NCBI GenBank assembly: GCA_029879725.1
Contig: JAOUPR010000002.1
Location: forward strand, 62,001 to 126,000
Direction: 5' to 3'
DNA length: 64,000 bases
From: Gemmatimonadota bacterium
GTDB lineage: Bacteria; Gemmatimonadota; Gemmatimonadetes; Longimicrobiales; Gaopeijiaceae
Of this stretch, positions 1-9,886 are shown in pieces (the stretch's first letter is position 1; every line of letters begins with the position of its first letter). The position numbers and the translations under genes are program-made. The notes under the pieces are model-generated. The model saw only the letters and a list, made by a program, of their open reading frames with translations, was not told the origin of the DNA and did no database searches.

Positions 1-15
1 GGGAGCACGTCCGAC

Positions 16-588
16 GTGCTCCTGGAGATCACGCCGATCCAGGCCAACGTGGACGTGCACTCGGTGGTCGACCGCGTACAGGCGCGTGCCGGAGCCATCC
101 TGGCGTCGAAGCTCGGATATCCCGCCTCCGCGGTGGTGCAGTTCTCGGTGATTCTCTCCGAGGTCTGTCAGAACATCATCGAACACGCCGAGGCGCCGGG
201 GTGGGTGGCGGCGCAGGCGTACAACTGGGCCCGGCGCCTGGGCCGAAACGTGGTGGTCATCTCGGTGATGGACCTGGGGCGTGGATTTCGTGGCTCCCTG
301 GGTGACGAGCACTCCGGGAGGTACGCGGATCGATGGAGTGACGCCACGGCCCTCGAGGCGGCGTTCCTCCATGGCCTCACCCGCTTCCCGGACTCGGGGC
401 GAGGGCAGGGGATCCAGCAGATCCGGCGCCAGGTGCGGAGGTGGGACGGCGCCATCACCATACGGAGCGGCACCGCGCGGATCGGCCAGGTTCCCGAGTG
501 GGACGACACGCCTCCCATGGTGGATGGCCTGGCCCCGTTTCCCGGTGCACAGATCAGCATGATCCTTCCGGCCCGGGAGGAGGCGTGA
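16..588 (+). CDS. Anti-sigma-type ATP-binding protein (HATPase_c, RsbW-like)
   Basis: This 190-residue protein looks like a GHKL ATPase of the RsbW/SpoIIAB type, which binds or phosphorylates partner-switching proteins. An N-box-like segment (SEVCQNIIEHA, about residues 48-58) is followed by DLGRGF (about 87-92) and a G-rich lid, GRGQGIQQI (about 128-136). The GTG at 16 has a GGAG upstream, but the frame is open to the window edge, so the true start may lie outside. Its stop overlaps the next gene by 4 bases, and that neighbour has a STAS-like segment, which fits a partner-switching pair. The ATPase fold call is fairly safe; the target sigma factor is unknown. Confidence 0.7.
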   Translation: MLLEITPIQANVDVHSVVDRVQARAGAILASKLGYPASAVVQFSVILSEVCQNIIEHAEAPGWVAAQAYNWARRLGRNVVVISVMDLGRGFRGSLGDEHSGRYADRWSDATALEAAFLHGLTRFPDSGRGQGIQQIRRQVRRWDGAITIRSGTARIGQVPEWDDTPPMVDGLAPFPGAQISMILPAREEA

Positions 589-1169
589 CGGACCTTCCCC
601 TGGACCCCATCGCCATCGACGTGGGGAGCCTGGTCCAGCGCACCGTCGCTTCCCTGTACTCCCATCTCGTCACGCGGCAGACCGGTCGGGCCGTGCGTAT
701 GGCCATCGAATCCCAGCTCTCCGAAGCCGGTAGGAGCACGCTCTCGCTGGTGGACCTCTCCGAAGTGACCATCCTCGACTTCTCCTGCGCGGACGAGGTG
801 GTGGCGAAGTTGATCCAGGCGCACGCCCCGGGTCAGGGTGCCCGGGATGCCTTCTTCGTGTTCCGTGGTGTGACGGAGCCCCACCGCGACCAGATCGAGG
901 TCGTGCTGGAGCGGCATGGGCTGCTGGCGGTCGCCGAGACCGAGCCGGGACGCTTCGAGCTCCTGGGGATCCGGAGTGACGCCGAGGCCCGTGCGTGGTC
1001 CACGGTGGAGGAGCGTGGCCTGGTGGGTCACGAGGAGGTCGATACGCTCCTCGAGGACGGAGAGGCGCGCCAGGCGCTGGAGACGCTCGTGGGCCGCCAC
1101 GTGATCTTCCGCAGCCCCATATCGGGACGATACCACGCGCTCAGCAGGCTGGTGGATCGTCTGATGTAG
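585..1169 (+). CDS. STAS-like domain protein, probable partner of the upstream ATPase
   Basis: This 194-residue protein starts at a GTG that overlaps the preceding stop (GTGA). Its middle (about residues 45-80) reads as a STAS-like beta-alpha unit, with VDLSEVTILDFSCADEVV where anti-anti-sigma factors carry their strand and phosphorylation-site helix. The C-terminal 75 residues are charged and could form a small winged-helix-like module; I do not recognise that part. Pairing with an RsbW-like ATPase suggests an anti-anti-sigma or scaffold role, but STAS similarity is judged by eye only. No other partner-switching gene lies in the window, so the rest of the system may be upstream of base 1. 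Confidence 0.55.
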   Translation: MTDLPLDPIAIDVGSLVQRTVASLYSHLVTRQTGRAVRMAIESQLSEAGRSTLSLVDLSEVTILDFSCADEVVAKLIQAHAPGQGARDAFFVFRGVTEPHRDQIEVVLERHGLLAVAETEPGRFELLGIRSDAEARAWSTVEERGLVGHEEVDTLLEDGEARQALETLVGRHVIFRSPISGRYHALSRLVDRLM

Positions 1170-1251
1170 CCGGAGAGCGCCTCGCCACTCCGCCCGTGCC
1201 GCGGTAGGTTCAGCCACTCCATTCGGCATCCACATTCCATCCGTTTCTTCC

Positions 1252-2412
1252 ATGGATCACGACACCACTCCCGCGCTCCGACGGTCCACGCTGGGCATCC
1301 ACGCGGGGGAAGGCCCGAGGGAGCCGGGAACGCCCGTGGTCCCTCCTCTCGTCCAGAGCGCCACGTTCTTCTGGGGGGATCCGGCCGACGGCGAATTGCG
1401 CTACAGCCGTTACCTGAACAATCCCAACCACCTCGCCCTGGCGAAGAAGCTGGCCGCCCTCGAAGGAACCGAGGCCGCGCTCGCCCTCGCCAGCGGGATG
1501 GCGGCCATGTCCATGGCGCTCCTGGCCCACGTGGAGGCAGGGAGCCACATCGTGGCCTCACGGTACCTGTACGGCGCCACCCAGGGGCTCCTGAGCGGTG
1601 AGCTTCCTCGCCGGGGGGTCACCACCACCTTCGTGGATCCCTTCCAACCGGGTGCGTGGGAGGCCGCCATCCGACCGGAGACGCGGGTGCTCCTCATGGA
1701 GACTCCGACCAACCCGTCCCTCCGCATCCTGGACCCACGCCCGCTCGCGGCCCTGGCCCGGAGCCGGGGCCTGGTGCTCGTGAGCGACTGCACGTTCGCG
1801 TCGCCCACCAACTTCCGGGGCGCCGCCCACGGAATCGACATCGTGGTCCAGAGCGCCACCAAGTATCTGGGTGGACATTCGGACCTCATCGCGGGCACCG
1901 TGGCGGGTTCGAAGGCCCACGTGGACAGGATCATCCAGGTCGCTCGGCTCTACGGCCCCGCTCTGGATCCGCATGCTGCCTTTCTTCTGGACCGTGGGAT
2001 CCGTACGCTGGACGTGCGCATGGAGCGGCACAACCGCAGCGCGCTGGAGTTGGCGCGATGGTTCCAGGGGCAGGCCGGTGTGTCCCGGGTCATCCACCCC
2101 GGGCTACCCGACCACCCCGATCATGCGCTGGCGTCGGAGATCCTCGAGGGGTTCGGCGGAATGTTGAGCGTGGTCCTGGAGGGCGGCGGGGAAGCCGCGG
2201 ACCGGTTCCTGTCCCGCCTGCGCGTGGCCATGGCGGCTCCGAGCCTGGGGGGGGTGGAAACCCTGGTGTCCCAACCGCGGCACACGTCCCACGCGGGACT
2301 CTCCGTGGCCGAACGAGAGGCCCAGGGGATTCCCGACGGCTTCGTGCGCATCAGCGTGGGGCTCGAGGACGTGGAGGACCTGAAGTCCGATTTCGCGTCG
2401 GCGCTGGGGTAG
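1252..2412 (+). CDS. PLP-dependent transsulfuration enzyme (Cys/Met metabolism family)
   Basis: This 386-residue fold-type I PLP enzyme belongs to the cystathionine gamma-synthase / gamma-lyase / O-acylhomoserine sulfhydrylase family. The PLP lysine lies in SATKYLGGHSD (about residues 202-212), and the SGMAAMS segment (about 82-88) fits the cofactor phosphate site. The usual DNTFASP motif reads DCTFASP here. A SLGGVETL motif near residue 330 is typical of the family. A second family member is encoded at 18899-20068, so the two probably divide synthase and lyase or sulfhydrylase roles. Substrate cannot be settled from sequence. The ATG at 1252 gives a normal family N-terminus. Confidence 0.8.
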   Translation: MDHDTTPALRRSTLGIHAGEGPREPGTPVVPPLVQSATFFWGDPADGELRYSRYLNNPNHLALAKKLAALEGTEAALALASGMAAMSMALLAHVEAGSHIVASRYLYGATQGLLSGELPRRGVTTTFVDPFQPGAWEAAIRPETRVLLMETPTNPSLRILDPRPLAALARSRGLVLVSDCTFASPTNFRGAAHGIDIVVQSATKYLGGHSDLIAGTVAGSKAHVDRIIQVARLYGPALDPHAAFLLDRGIRTLDVRMERHNRSALELARWFQGQAGVSRVIHPGLPDHPDHALASEILEGFGGMLSVVLEGGGEAADRFLSRLRVAMAAPSLGGVETLVSQPRHTSHAGLSVAEREAQGIPDGFVRISVGLEDVEDLKSDFASALG

Positions 2413-2419
2413 GGCGGAG

Positions 2420-4024
2420 GTGGCGGGTAGGTTGGACGGTCTCGTCTTCGACAATCGGTTCACACGGGAGCTCCCGGCGGATCCGGAGACGGCGGTATTT
2501 CCCCGCCAGGTGACCGGCGCCTGCTATTCCCGGGTGAAGCCGGCCGGGGCCTCGCGCCCCCGCTTGATCGCCCACGCGGAGGAAGTCTCCGAGCTGTTGG
2601 ATCTCTCGCTCGATCCCACGGACGCGGGGGAGTTCGCCCGGGTCTTCTCGGGGACTCGGATCCTCGAGGGGATGGATCCCGTCGCCACGTGCTACGGCGG
2701 GCACCAGTTCGGAGTCTGGGCGGGGCAGTTGGGCGATGGGCGGGCCATCAACCTGGGCGAAGTGGTGAATGGCAGGGGGGAACGGTGGGTCCTTCAGCTC
2801 AAGGGGGCCGGCCCCACCCCGTACGCGCGCAAGGGAGATGGGTTCGCGGTGCTGCGCTCGTCCGTGCGGGAATTCCTCTGCAGCGAGGCCATGCATCACC
2901 TGGGGGTTCCGTCCACGCGGGCGTTGAGCCTGGTGAGCACCGGCGATTCGGTCATGCGGGACATGCTCTACGACGGGAACCTGAAGATGGAGCCGGGCGC
3001 CGTGGTGTGCCGGGTGGCTCCGTCGTTCACCCGTTTCGGCCACTTCGAGATCTTCGCTTCCCGACGTGACTTCGACACCCTGCGCCACCTGGCCGACCAT
3101 ACCATCCGTACCGACTTTCCCCACCTGGGAGAGCCCTCCCCCGAGGTGTATGCCGAGTGGTTCGCCGAGGTCTGCCGAACCACCGCGGAGATGGTGGTCC
3201 ACTGGATGCGTGTGGGGTTCGTCCATGGCGTCATGAACACCGACAACATGTCCATCCTGGGCCTCACCATCGACTACGGGCCGTACGGGTGGCTCGAAGG
3301 ATTCGATCCGGACTGGACGCCCAACACGACGGACGCCGCCGGTCGACGGTACCGGTTCGGCAATCAGCCCCACGTGGCCCACTGGAATCTCGGGCAACTC
3401 GGCAACGCTCTGCTGCCACTGGTCGGAGAGGCGGGTCCGCTCGAGGAGGGGCTGGCGACCTACGCGCGGACCTTCGACGCGGAATGGGGCGAGATGATGC
3501 TCCGCAAGCTCGGGTTGGACACGTTCCGGAAAGGGGAGGACGAGTCGCTCTTCACGGAGCTCCACGCGGTGCTGCAGGCGGTGGAGACCGACATGACCAT
3601 CTTCTTCAGACGACTGGCCGACGTGGGTACCCAGGAGGCGGCGGCGGGTGGAGAGCCCGACGGGGAACTCCCGGCTCCGCTCCGGGATGCCTATTACGAC
3701 CCGGAGGTGGTCAGTGGGAGATTCCGGGCCGACATCCTCGCATGGCTTGGCCGGTATCGTGCGCGCGTCCGCCAGGAGGGAACCCCGGACCCCGTCCGGC
3801 GGACGCGCATGAACCAGGTGAACCCGAAGTACGTGCTACGGAACTACCTGGCGCAGATGGCCATAGATCGGGCCGAACAGGACGACTTCACCCTGGTGAG
3901 CGAACTGCTGGACCTCCTCCGCGCGCCCTACGACGAACAGCCGGAGCGGGAGGAATACGCGGCGAAACGCCCGGAATGGGCGCGGCACCGCGTCGGGTGT
4001 TCCATGCTCTCGTGCAGCTCCTGA
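2420..4024 (+). CDS. selO: Protein adenylyltransferase SelO (YdiU family)
   Basis: SelO is a pseudokinase-fold enzyme that transfers AMP from ATP to Ser/Thr/Tyr of target proteins. The 534-residue product shows family hallmarks: GGHQFGVWAGQLGDGRA (about residues 93-109), LKGAGPTPYAR (about 129-139), RSSVREFL, and the GVMNTDNMSILG catalytic segment (about 270-281). The C-terminus ends CSMLSCSS; the penultimate-position cysteine occupies the place of selenocysteine in eukaryotic SelO. It starts at GTG 2420, 7 bases after the preceding stop, so it is probably cotranscribed with the PLP enzyme. SelO has been linked to redox-stress adaptation; no metabolic link to its neighbour is evident. Confidence 0.9.
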   Translation: MAGRLDGLVFDNRFTRELPADPETAVFPRQVTGACYSRVKPAGASRPRLIAHAEEVSELLDLSLDPTDAGEFARVFSGTRILEGMDPVATCYGGHQFGVWAGQLGDGRAINLGEVVNGRGERWVLQLKGAGPTPYARKGDGFAVLRSSVREFLCSEAMHHLGVPSTRALSLVSTGDSVMRDMLYDGNLKMEPGAVVCRVAPSFTRFGHFEIFASRRDFDTLRHLADHTIRTDFPHLGEPSPEVYAEWFAEVCRTTAEMVVHWMRVGFVHGVMNTDNMSILGLTIDYGPYGWLEGFDPDWTPNTTDAAGRRYRFGNQPHVAHWNLGQLGNALLPLVGEAGPLEEGLATYARTFDAEWGEMMLRKLGLDTFRKGEDESLFTELHAVLQAVETDMTIFFRRLADVGTQEAAAGGEPDGELPAPLRDAYYDPEVVSGRFRADILAWLGRYRARVRQEGTPDPVRRTRMNQVNPKYVLRNYLAQMAIDRAEQDDFTLVSELLDLLRAPYDEQPEREEYAAKRPEWARHRVGCSMLSCSS

Positions 4025-4042
4025 GGACGGCTCCGGCCCCGT

Positions 4043-5665
<1,623 letters not shown>

Positions 5666-5790
5666 GGATGACCGTATGCCTGTCGATGGGATTCGAGTCC
5701 AGAAATGTCACCAGTGGCACACCCTCACGCAACCGGTGTAGATGCCTTCGTCGCCGATCCGGAATCGGCCTGGAACGGGACGTTTTCCCG

Positions 5791-5820
5791 TTGACGGTCA
5801 CTTTCCGATCGGATTAGGTT
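5791..5820 (+). promoter_or_regulatory. Putative housekeeping promoter for the NifU-like/ApbC genes
   Basis: TTGACG at 5791-5796 is followed after 18 bases by TAGGTT at 5815-5820. A transcript would begin near 5827, leaving about 40 bases before the ATG at 5868. The -10 resembles those of other candidate promoters in this window. Confidence 0.45.
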
Positions 5821-5867
5821 TTCGTCGATTTTTCCGCCGCACCCCAGGGGGCGCGGTCCGATCCAGG

Positions 5868-6104
5868 ATGTCCATGACTGCCCATCAGAAGATCCTCGAC
5901 GTGCTCGACTCCATCCGGCCTGCCATCCAGGCCGACGGTGGGGACGTGGAACTCGTGGACTACCGGGCGGACGAAGGTATCGTCGAAGTCCGACTTCTGG
6001 GTGCGTGTGAATCGTGCCCCATCTCCATGATGACGCTGAAGGAAGGAATCGAGCGCCGCATCAAGAGCTCGGTCCCCTCGGTGGTCGAGGTCATGGCGCG
6101 CTGA
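5868..6104 (+). CDS. NifU C-terminal domain Fe-S scaffold/carrier protein
   Basis: This 78-residue protein is a stand-alone NifU C-terminal (Nfu) domain, which binds and passes on a 4Fe-4S cluster. The family motif GACESCPISMMTLKEGIE (about residues 47-64) includes the CxxC cluster ligands. I chose the ATG at 5868, since residues encoded upstream in the same frame are arginine/proline rich and not family-like. The next gene encodes an ApbC/Mrp Fe-S carrier 49 bases downstream, so the pair probably forms an Fe-S delivery unit. Confidence 0.88.
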   Translation: MSMTAHQKILDVLDSIRPAIQADGGDVELVDYRADEGIVEVRLLGACESCPISMMTLKEGIERRIKSSVPSVVEVMAR

Positions 6105-6153
6105 GGGATCGCTCTCTCGTGCGCCCTTCCCGTTCCAAGGAATCATACCGAAG

Positions 6154-7245
6154 ATGAATGTCGACGAGCTTCAACGCTCCGTCCTCTCCGCCCTGTCCCA
6201 GGTTCGCGGAGCGGGATCCGATCAGGACGTGGTGTCCGCAGGGCAGGTCCAGGGGGTGGAGGTGGCCGCGGACGGGAGCGTGCGGTTCGGCTTCCAACTC
6301 CGCGCGCAGGACTCCGGTGACCTCGTGAAGGCCGTCCGGGCCGCCGCCGAGGGCGTCGCCGGCGAGGGAAAGGTCAAGGTCAACGTCCAGCTTCCCCAGA
6401 CCTCCTCCACGCCACCGGGTCGGGGTCCCCAGCCGGGATCCGTGCCTGCACCCACGCCGAAGCCGGGCGTCCTCTCCGGGGTCGCGCACGTGGTGGCCGT
6501 GAGCTCGGGGAAGGGTGGTGTCGGGAAGTCGATGGTATCGGCGAACCTGGCGGCCTCCTTCGCCAAGCAGGGACTGCGCGTGGGGCTGCTGGACGCGGAC
6601 ATCTACGGTCCCAACATCCCGCTCATGTTCGGGGAGACCCGACGCCCGTCGGTGTCGGGTGAGAAGGGCCGCGAGATGATCGAGCCCCTGGAGGCGCACG
6701 GCGTGCGTCTCATGAGCCTCGGGTTCCTCCTCGACAAGGAGCAGCCCGCCATCATGAGAGGGCCCCTCATCACGGGGATCCTCCGTCAGTTCCTCGAGCA
6801 GGTGGACTGGGGTGATCTGGACGTGATGGTGGTGGACATGCCTCCAGGCACCGGAGACGCGCAGTTGTCCCTGGTGCAGAGCATCGACGTGGACGGCGTC
6901 GTGATGGTCACCACGCCCCAGGACGTGGCCACGGGAGACGTCCGCCGCGGTGTGAAGATGTTCGAACGCGTGAACACCCGTGTCCTGGGCATCGTGGAGA
7001 ACATGAGCGGCTACCTGTGCCCCCACTGCGGCGAAGAGGTGGACATCTTCGGGCGCGGGGGTGGAGAATCGCTGGCCGCGGAGATGAAGCTGGAGTTTCT
7101 CGGGAAGGTGCCCCTCGACCCGGCCGTGAGCCGGGCGGGAGATGCGGGCACGCCCACCGTGGTGGGCTCGCCCGAGTCTCCCGCGGGGTCCGCGCTGACC
7201 GCGCTCGCTTCGGATATCCGCGAACGGCTTGTGCGCGGGAGTTGA
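6154..7245 (+). CDS. apbC: Mrp/ApbC-family P-loop ATPase, Fe-S cluster carrier
   Basis: ApbC/Mrp proteins carry 4Fe-4S clusters to apoproteins using a MinD-like ATPase fold. The 363-residue protein has a MIP18/DUF59-like N-terminal domain (about residues 1-80), a Pro/Gly linker, and a deviant Walker A, SSGKGGVGKS (about 117-126). Downstream are DADIYGPNIP (Walker A', about 149-158), MPPGTGDAQL and a CPHC motif (about 289-292) expected to hold the shared cluster. It follows the NifU-like gene and converges on a small membrane-protein gene with a 15-base gap. Confidence 0.92.
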   Translation: MNVDELQRSVLSALSQVRGAGSDQDVVSAGQVQGVEVAADGSVRFGFQLRAQDSGDLVKAVRAAAEGVAGEGKVKVNVQLPQTSSTPPGRGPQPGSVPAPTPKPGVLSGVAHVVAVSSGKGGVGKSMVSANLAASFAKQGLRVGLLDADIYGPNIPLMFGETRRPSVSGEKGREMIEPLEAHGVRLMSLGFLLDKEQPAIMRGPLITGILRQFLEQVDWGDLDVMVVDMPPGTGDAQLSLVQSIDVDGVVMVTTPQDVATGDVRRGVKMFERVNTRVLGIVENMSGYLCPHCGEEVDIFGRGGGESLAAEMKLEFLGKVPLDPAVSRAGDAGTPTVVGSPESPAGSALTALASDIRERLVRGS

Positions 7246-7260
7246 GGCAGGGGGCGGCGG

Positions 7261-7497
7261 CTACTCGCCGTCGAGCCACTTCCGGTCGGCGGTGGAGAGG
7301 GAACCGCCCCCTTTCCGCCGGTCGATCACCTTCATCACGATCCAGCCGACCAGCAGGATCGGGGCGACCTTGAACACCAGGAAGCCCGCGAGCCCGAGGG
7401 TGAGGGAGAAGACCGTCCCGATCACCGAGAGGACCACGCCCGCGACCAGGAGGGTGACCAACCCCACGGCGAAGAACGTCAGCAACGTGCCGATCAT
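7261..7497 (-). CDS. Small two-helix membrane protein of unknown function
   Basis: This 78-residue protein has two hydrophobic segments (about residues 3-30 and 33-58), followed by a short basic and polar tail (DRRKGGGSLSTADRKWLDGE). I recognise no family. An AGGAGGAT sequence lies 3 bases before the ATG at 7497, a strong ribosome binding site. It is the last gene of the minus-strand run that starts with the ECF sigma factor at 11702, 29 bases after the toast-rack-like gene, so it is probably part of that envelope-related operon. Confidence 0.7.
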   Translation of the reverse strand: MIGTLLTFFAVGLVTLLVAGVVLSVIGTVFSLTLGLAGFLVFKVAPILLVGWIVMKVIDRRKGGGSLSTADRKWLDGE

Positions 7498-7526
7498 CGT
7501 ATCCTCCTCATCCTCATCGGTTCGGT

Positions 7527-8378
7527 CTAGTTGATCCAGTGGATCCGGACGCTCCCGAACGCGGCGTCGAGATTGATTTCGATCCGGTACTCGGCCTCGT
7601 CCCAGTCCACGGAGTAGTACGAGTCGCCACGCTTCACCATCCCTTCCGCGTCCAGCGACGAGAGGAAGCTATCCTTCTCCAGGTGGACACCCAAGCCCTC
7701 GGGAACGTGGATATCCAGGGCGCCCATCCCGATGTCGATGTCGACGTCCATGTCCTGTCTCCACTCCCCGTCGAACCACAGGGAGACCTTCCCCACGCCC
7801 GCGTCCACGTCCAGCGAACCGGTATTGAGGTTCCCGAGTCCCCTGACCGTGAAATCGGCCGCTCCCACCTCGAAGGACGCCTCGTCCATCTCCACCGGAT
7901 TCGGCTCCGAGATGTCCACCACGGCCTCGGACGCACCGGTGGAGAGTTGGAGGTCGGTGAGCGACAGTCCCCCCAGCTCCAACTCCGCGCGGACGGCTCC
8001 GAACTCGAGCGTGAGGTCCATGGGGACTCGCCGGGAGAGCGAGAGATCCATCTCCCCTCCGGATTGGTCCCGACCCATGCGGATGGAGTGGCTCCGACCG
8101 TCGATTCCCAAACGAAGGTCGTTGCCCACGAACTCCACTTCGGGCTCGAAGGAGTCCTCGTCGTAACGGAGTTGCATCCGGTACAGGAGCCCGCCTTCGG
8201 CCGGCCGGACGTAGAACCGGCCGGCGCCGTAGGTCACGTGGACGTCCAGGTCCCGCTCTCCGGAGAGCTGGCGGGACATGGTGACCGTCTTCCAGCTCTG
8301 CGCCTCCGCCCCGGCCGCGCTCCAGACGAGCGCGGCGAGTGCCGCCCATCCCAACCTCATCCACCGCACGTCACGCAT
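7527..8378 (-). CDS. Secreted beta-rich protein, toast-rack/DUF4097-like
   Basis: This 283-residue protein has a signal peptide (MRDVRWMRLGWAALAALVWS, cleaved probably after AEAQ). It is followed by many short alternating strands such as SLSRRVPMDLTLEFGAVRAE and GVGKVSLWFDGEW. This pattern resembles the toast_rack/LiaF or DUF4097 beta-helical adhesin-like folds found in envelope-stress proteins. The ATG at 8378 overlaps the preceding stop by 8 bases (GATGCGTGA) and puts the signal peptide at the N-terminus; the same frame is open further upstream but with no family-like sequence. Its place behind a sigma/anti-sigma pair suggests a periplasmic or membrane-surface role. Fold assignment is by pattern only. 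Confidence 0.65.
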   Translation of the reverse strand: MRDVRWMRLGWAALAALVWSAAGAEAQSWKTVTMSRQLSGERDLDVHVTYGAGRFYVRPAEGGLLYRMQLRYDEDSFEPEVEFVGNDLRLGIDGRSHSIRMGRDQSGGEMDLSLSRRVPMDLTLEFGAVRAELELGGLSLTDLQLSTGASEAVVDISEPNPVEMDEASFEVGAADFTVRGLGNLNTGSLDVDAGVGKVSLWFDGEWRQDMDVDIDIGMGALDIHVPEGLGVHLEKDSFLSSLDAEGMVKRGDSYYSVDWDEAEYRIEINLDAAFGSVRIHWIN

Positions 8379-9885
8379 CGGACCTCTCCTCGTCGTCGAC
8401 TTCCTTCCATTCCGCGCCCGCGTCGAAGTCGGCGGTCGCGTAGTACTCCCTTTGCCGCCCTCCACGCGTGAGGAGGACCGCTCCGAACCCCACCAGGGTG
8501 GCCGCGGTGGTCACCGCGACGCCCACGATTCCCAGGAGCACCTGGAATACCTTCCCCAGGCCACCCAGGACGTAGAGGGCGTCGATGGCGAACCAGGCCA
8601 GCGACAGCGCCATCAGCCCCGCCGCCATCGTGTAGACCGGGTTGGCGCGTACGATCCACTCCGTATACGGGAACCGGTTGTCGGCCAGCCATTCCCCGAC
8701 GTTCCGGGACACCGCCAGGTACCCCATGATGAGCGCCGCGAGGGCCGCCAGCGGGAAGAGTGGGATCCACGCGATCATCACCGGGATCCCCACGATGGAC
8801 ACCGCGAGAGCCACGATCCCCACGACCCACACGGGGCCCATGAGCACGACCCCCGCCAGCCCCACCATGGCGGCCCGTCCCGGAGCCGCTCTCGCCGTCT
8901 CGGACACGAGCGCCATGTTGGGACCCGCGAAGGCCAGCGCCACGGCTCCGATGACCGCGAGGATCAGGAGCTTGAGCACGTCGCCGACGAGGCTCCCCAC
9001 GGCCCTGAACACGCCGCCGAAGATTCCGGAGAAGAACGACCGCTTTTCACGCCGATCCACGTTCACCGACTCCATGATCTCTCTGCGGAGCTCGCTCCTC
9101 AACCGATCCCGGAGATCGTCCTCCCCTCGAGAGTCATGGGAGAGGGCATCGACGATGTCGCCGTCCACGACTCCGTCGTGGGTATGGAGATGCGCGTTGG
9201 CCAACCGCAGGTCTCCGGTGATGTGGCCACCTTCCGGGACGTCCACGTTCCCCTCCACCACCACCAGGTCTCCGTCGAGCGTGCCGGCGATCCGCACCTG
9301 TCCCTCCACCACGATGAGCGTGCCGGACAGGGTTTCACCCGCTTCGAGATCGAAGTCCTCGTCCACCACGAGGCGGACATCACTCAGGGAGAGGTCGGAG
9401 ATGGCCTGAGCCAGCCCCACCAGGTTCTGGGAACGCCCCAGGAGCACCTCCATGAGCGCGCCTTCGCTCTCCACGCGAACCGCCGACGAGGCATTCCGCG
9501 GGTCCGCCTGCTCGACCGTGAGGGCGGCCTCCAACGAGGCGTCCAGCGTTTCGGCGAGGGTCCTGGACTCCGCGTCCAGCGTCTCGGGAGGGGCCCAGTC
9601 GCGCAGGAGGGCTCCCAGGGGACCGTCGTCCAGCGCCACGGCCTTCCCCAGGAGGGAGCGCCACTCTCTGTCCAGGTCGTCACCGGGCTCGTAGGACCCC
9701 GCCGGCGTTCCGTCGATGCGGACCTCGCCTGCGTCGAACACGATCTCCAGTCCGCCGGTATCGGAGAACTCCAGCTTCAACGAGGCCTCCGCCCGTCCCA
9801 CGGAGATCTCCTTGGAGACCACGGGACGATCCTGGGCGGAAACGCCCAGCGGGACCAGCAAGCCGAGGAGGACGAGGCCTCTCAT
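8371..9885 (-). CDS. Bactofilin-like polymer-forming membrane protein
   Basis: The 504-residue product begins with a signal peptide (MRGLVLLGLLVPLGVSAQ). A charged helical region follows. A right-handed beta-helix-like stretch (about residues 215-270: SGTLIVVEGQVRIAG, DGDLVVVEGNVDVPEG, HITGDL) resembles the bactofilin polymer-forming repeat. The C-terminal half carries several membrane segments and ends in an acidic tail (EVDDEERSDA). I chose the ATG at 9885, one base after the anti-sigma stop, because it begins the signal peptide. Similar proteins occur next to ECF sigma/anti-sigma genes; the biochemical role is unknown. Confidence 0.68.
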   Translation of the reverse strand: MRGLVLLGLLVPLGVSAQDRPVVSKEISVGRAEASLKLEFSDTGGLEIVFDAGEVRIDGTPAGSYEPGDDLDREWRSLLGKAVALDDGPLGALLRDWAPPETLDAESRTLAETLDASLEAALTVEQADPRNASSAVRVESEGALMEVLLGRSQNLVGLAQAISDLSLSDVRLVVDEDFDLEAGETLSGTLIVVEGQVRIAGTLDGDLVVVEGNVDVPEGGHITGDLRLANAHLHTHDGVVDGDIVDALSHDSRGEDDLRDRLRSELRREIMESVNVDRREKRSFFSGIFGGVFRAVGSLVGDVLKLLILAVIGAVALAFAGPNMALVSETARAAPGRAAMVGLAGVVLMGPVWVVGIVALAVSIVGIPVMIAWIPLFPLAALAALIMGYLAVSRNVGEWLADNRFPYTEWIVRANPVYTMAAGLMALSLAWFAIDALYVLGGLGKVFQVLLGIVGVAVTTAATLVGFGAVLLTRGGRQREYYATADFDAGAEWKEVDDEERSDA

Positions 9886-9886
9886 G

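Noticed and set aside
1170-1251. TAGGTT at 1205 as a -10 box before the PLP gene
   Set aside because: No recognisable -35 at 16-19 bases upstream.
2351-3565. Long antisense frame (404 codons) opposite selO and the PLP gene
   Set aside because: It is a high-GC shadow frame with His/Arg/Pro-rich, non-family-like sequence across two well-supported genes.
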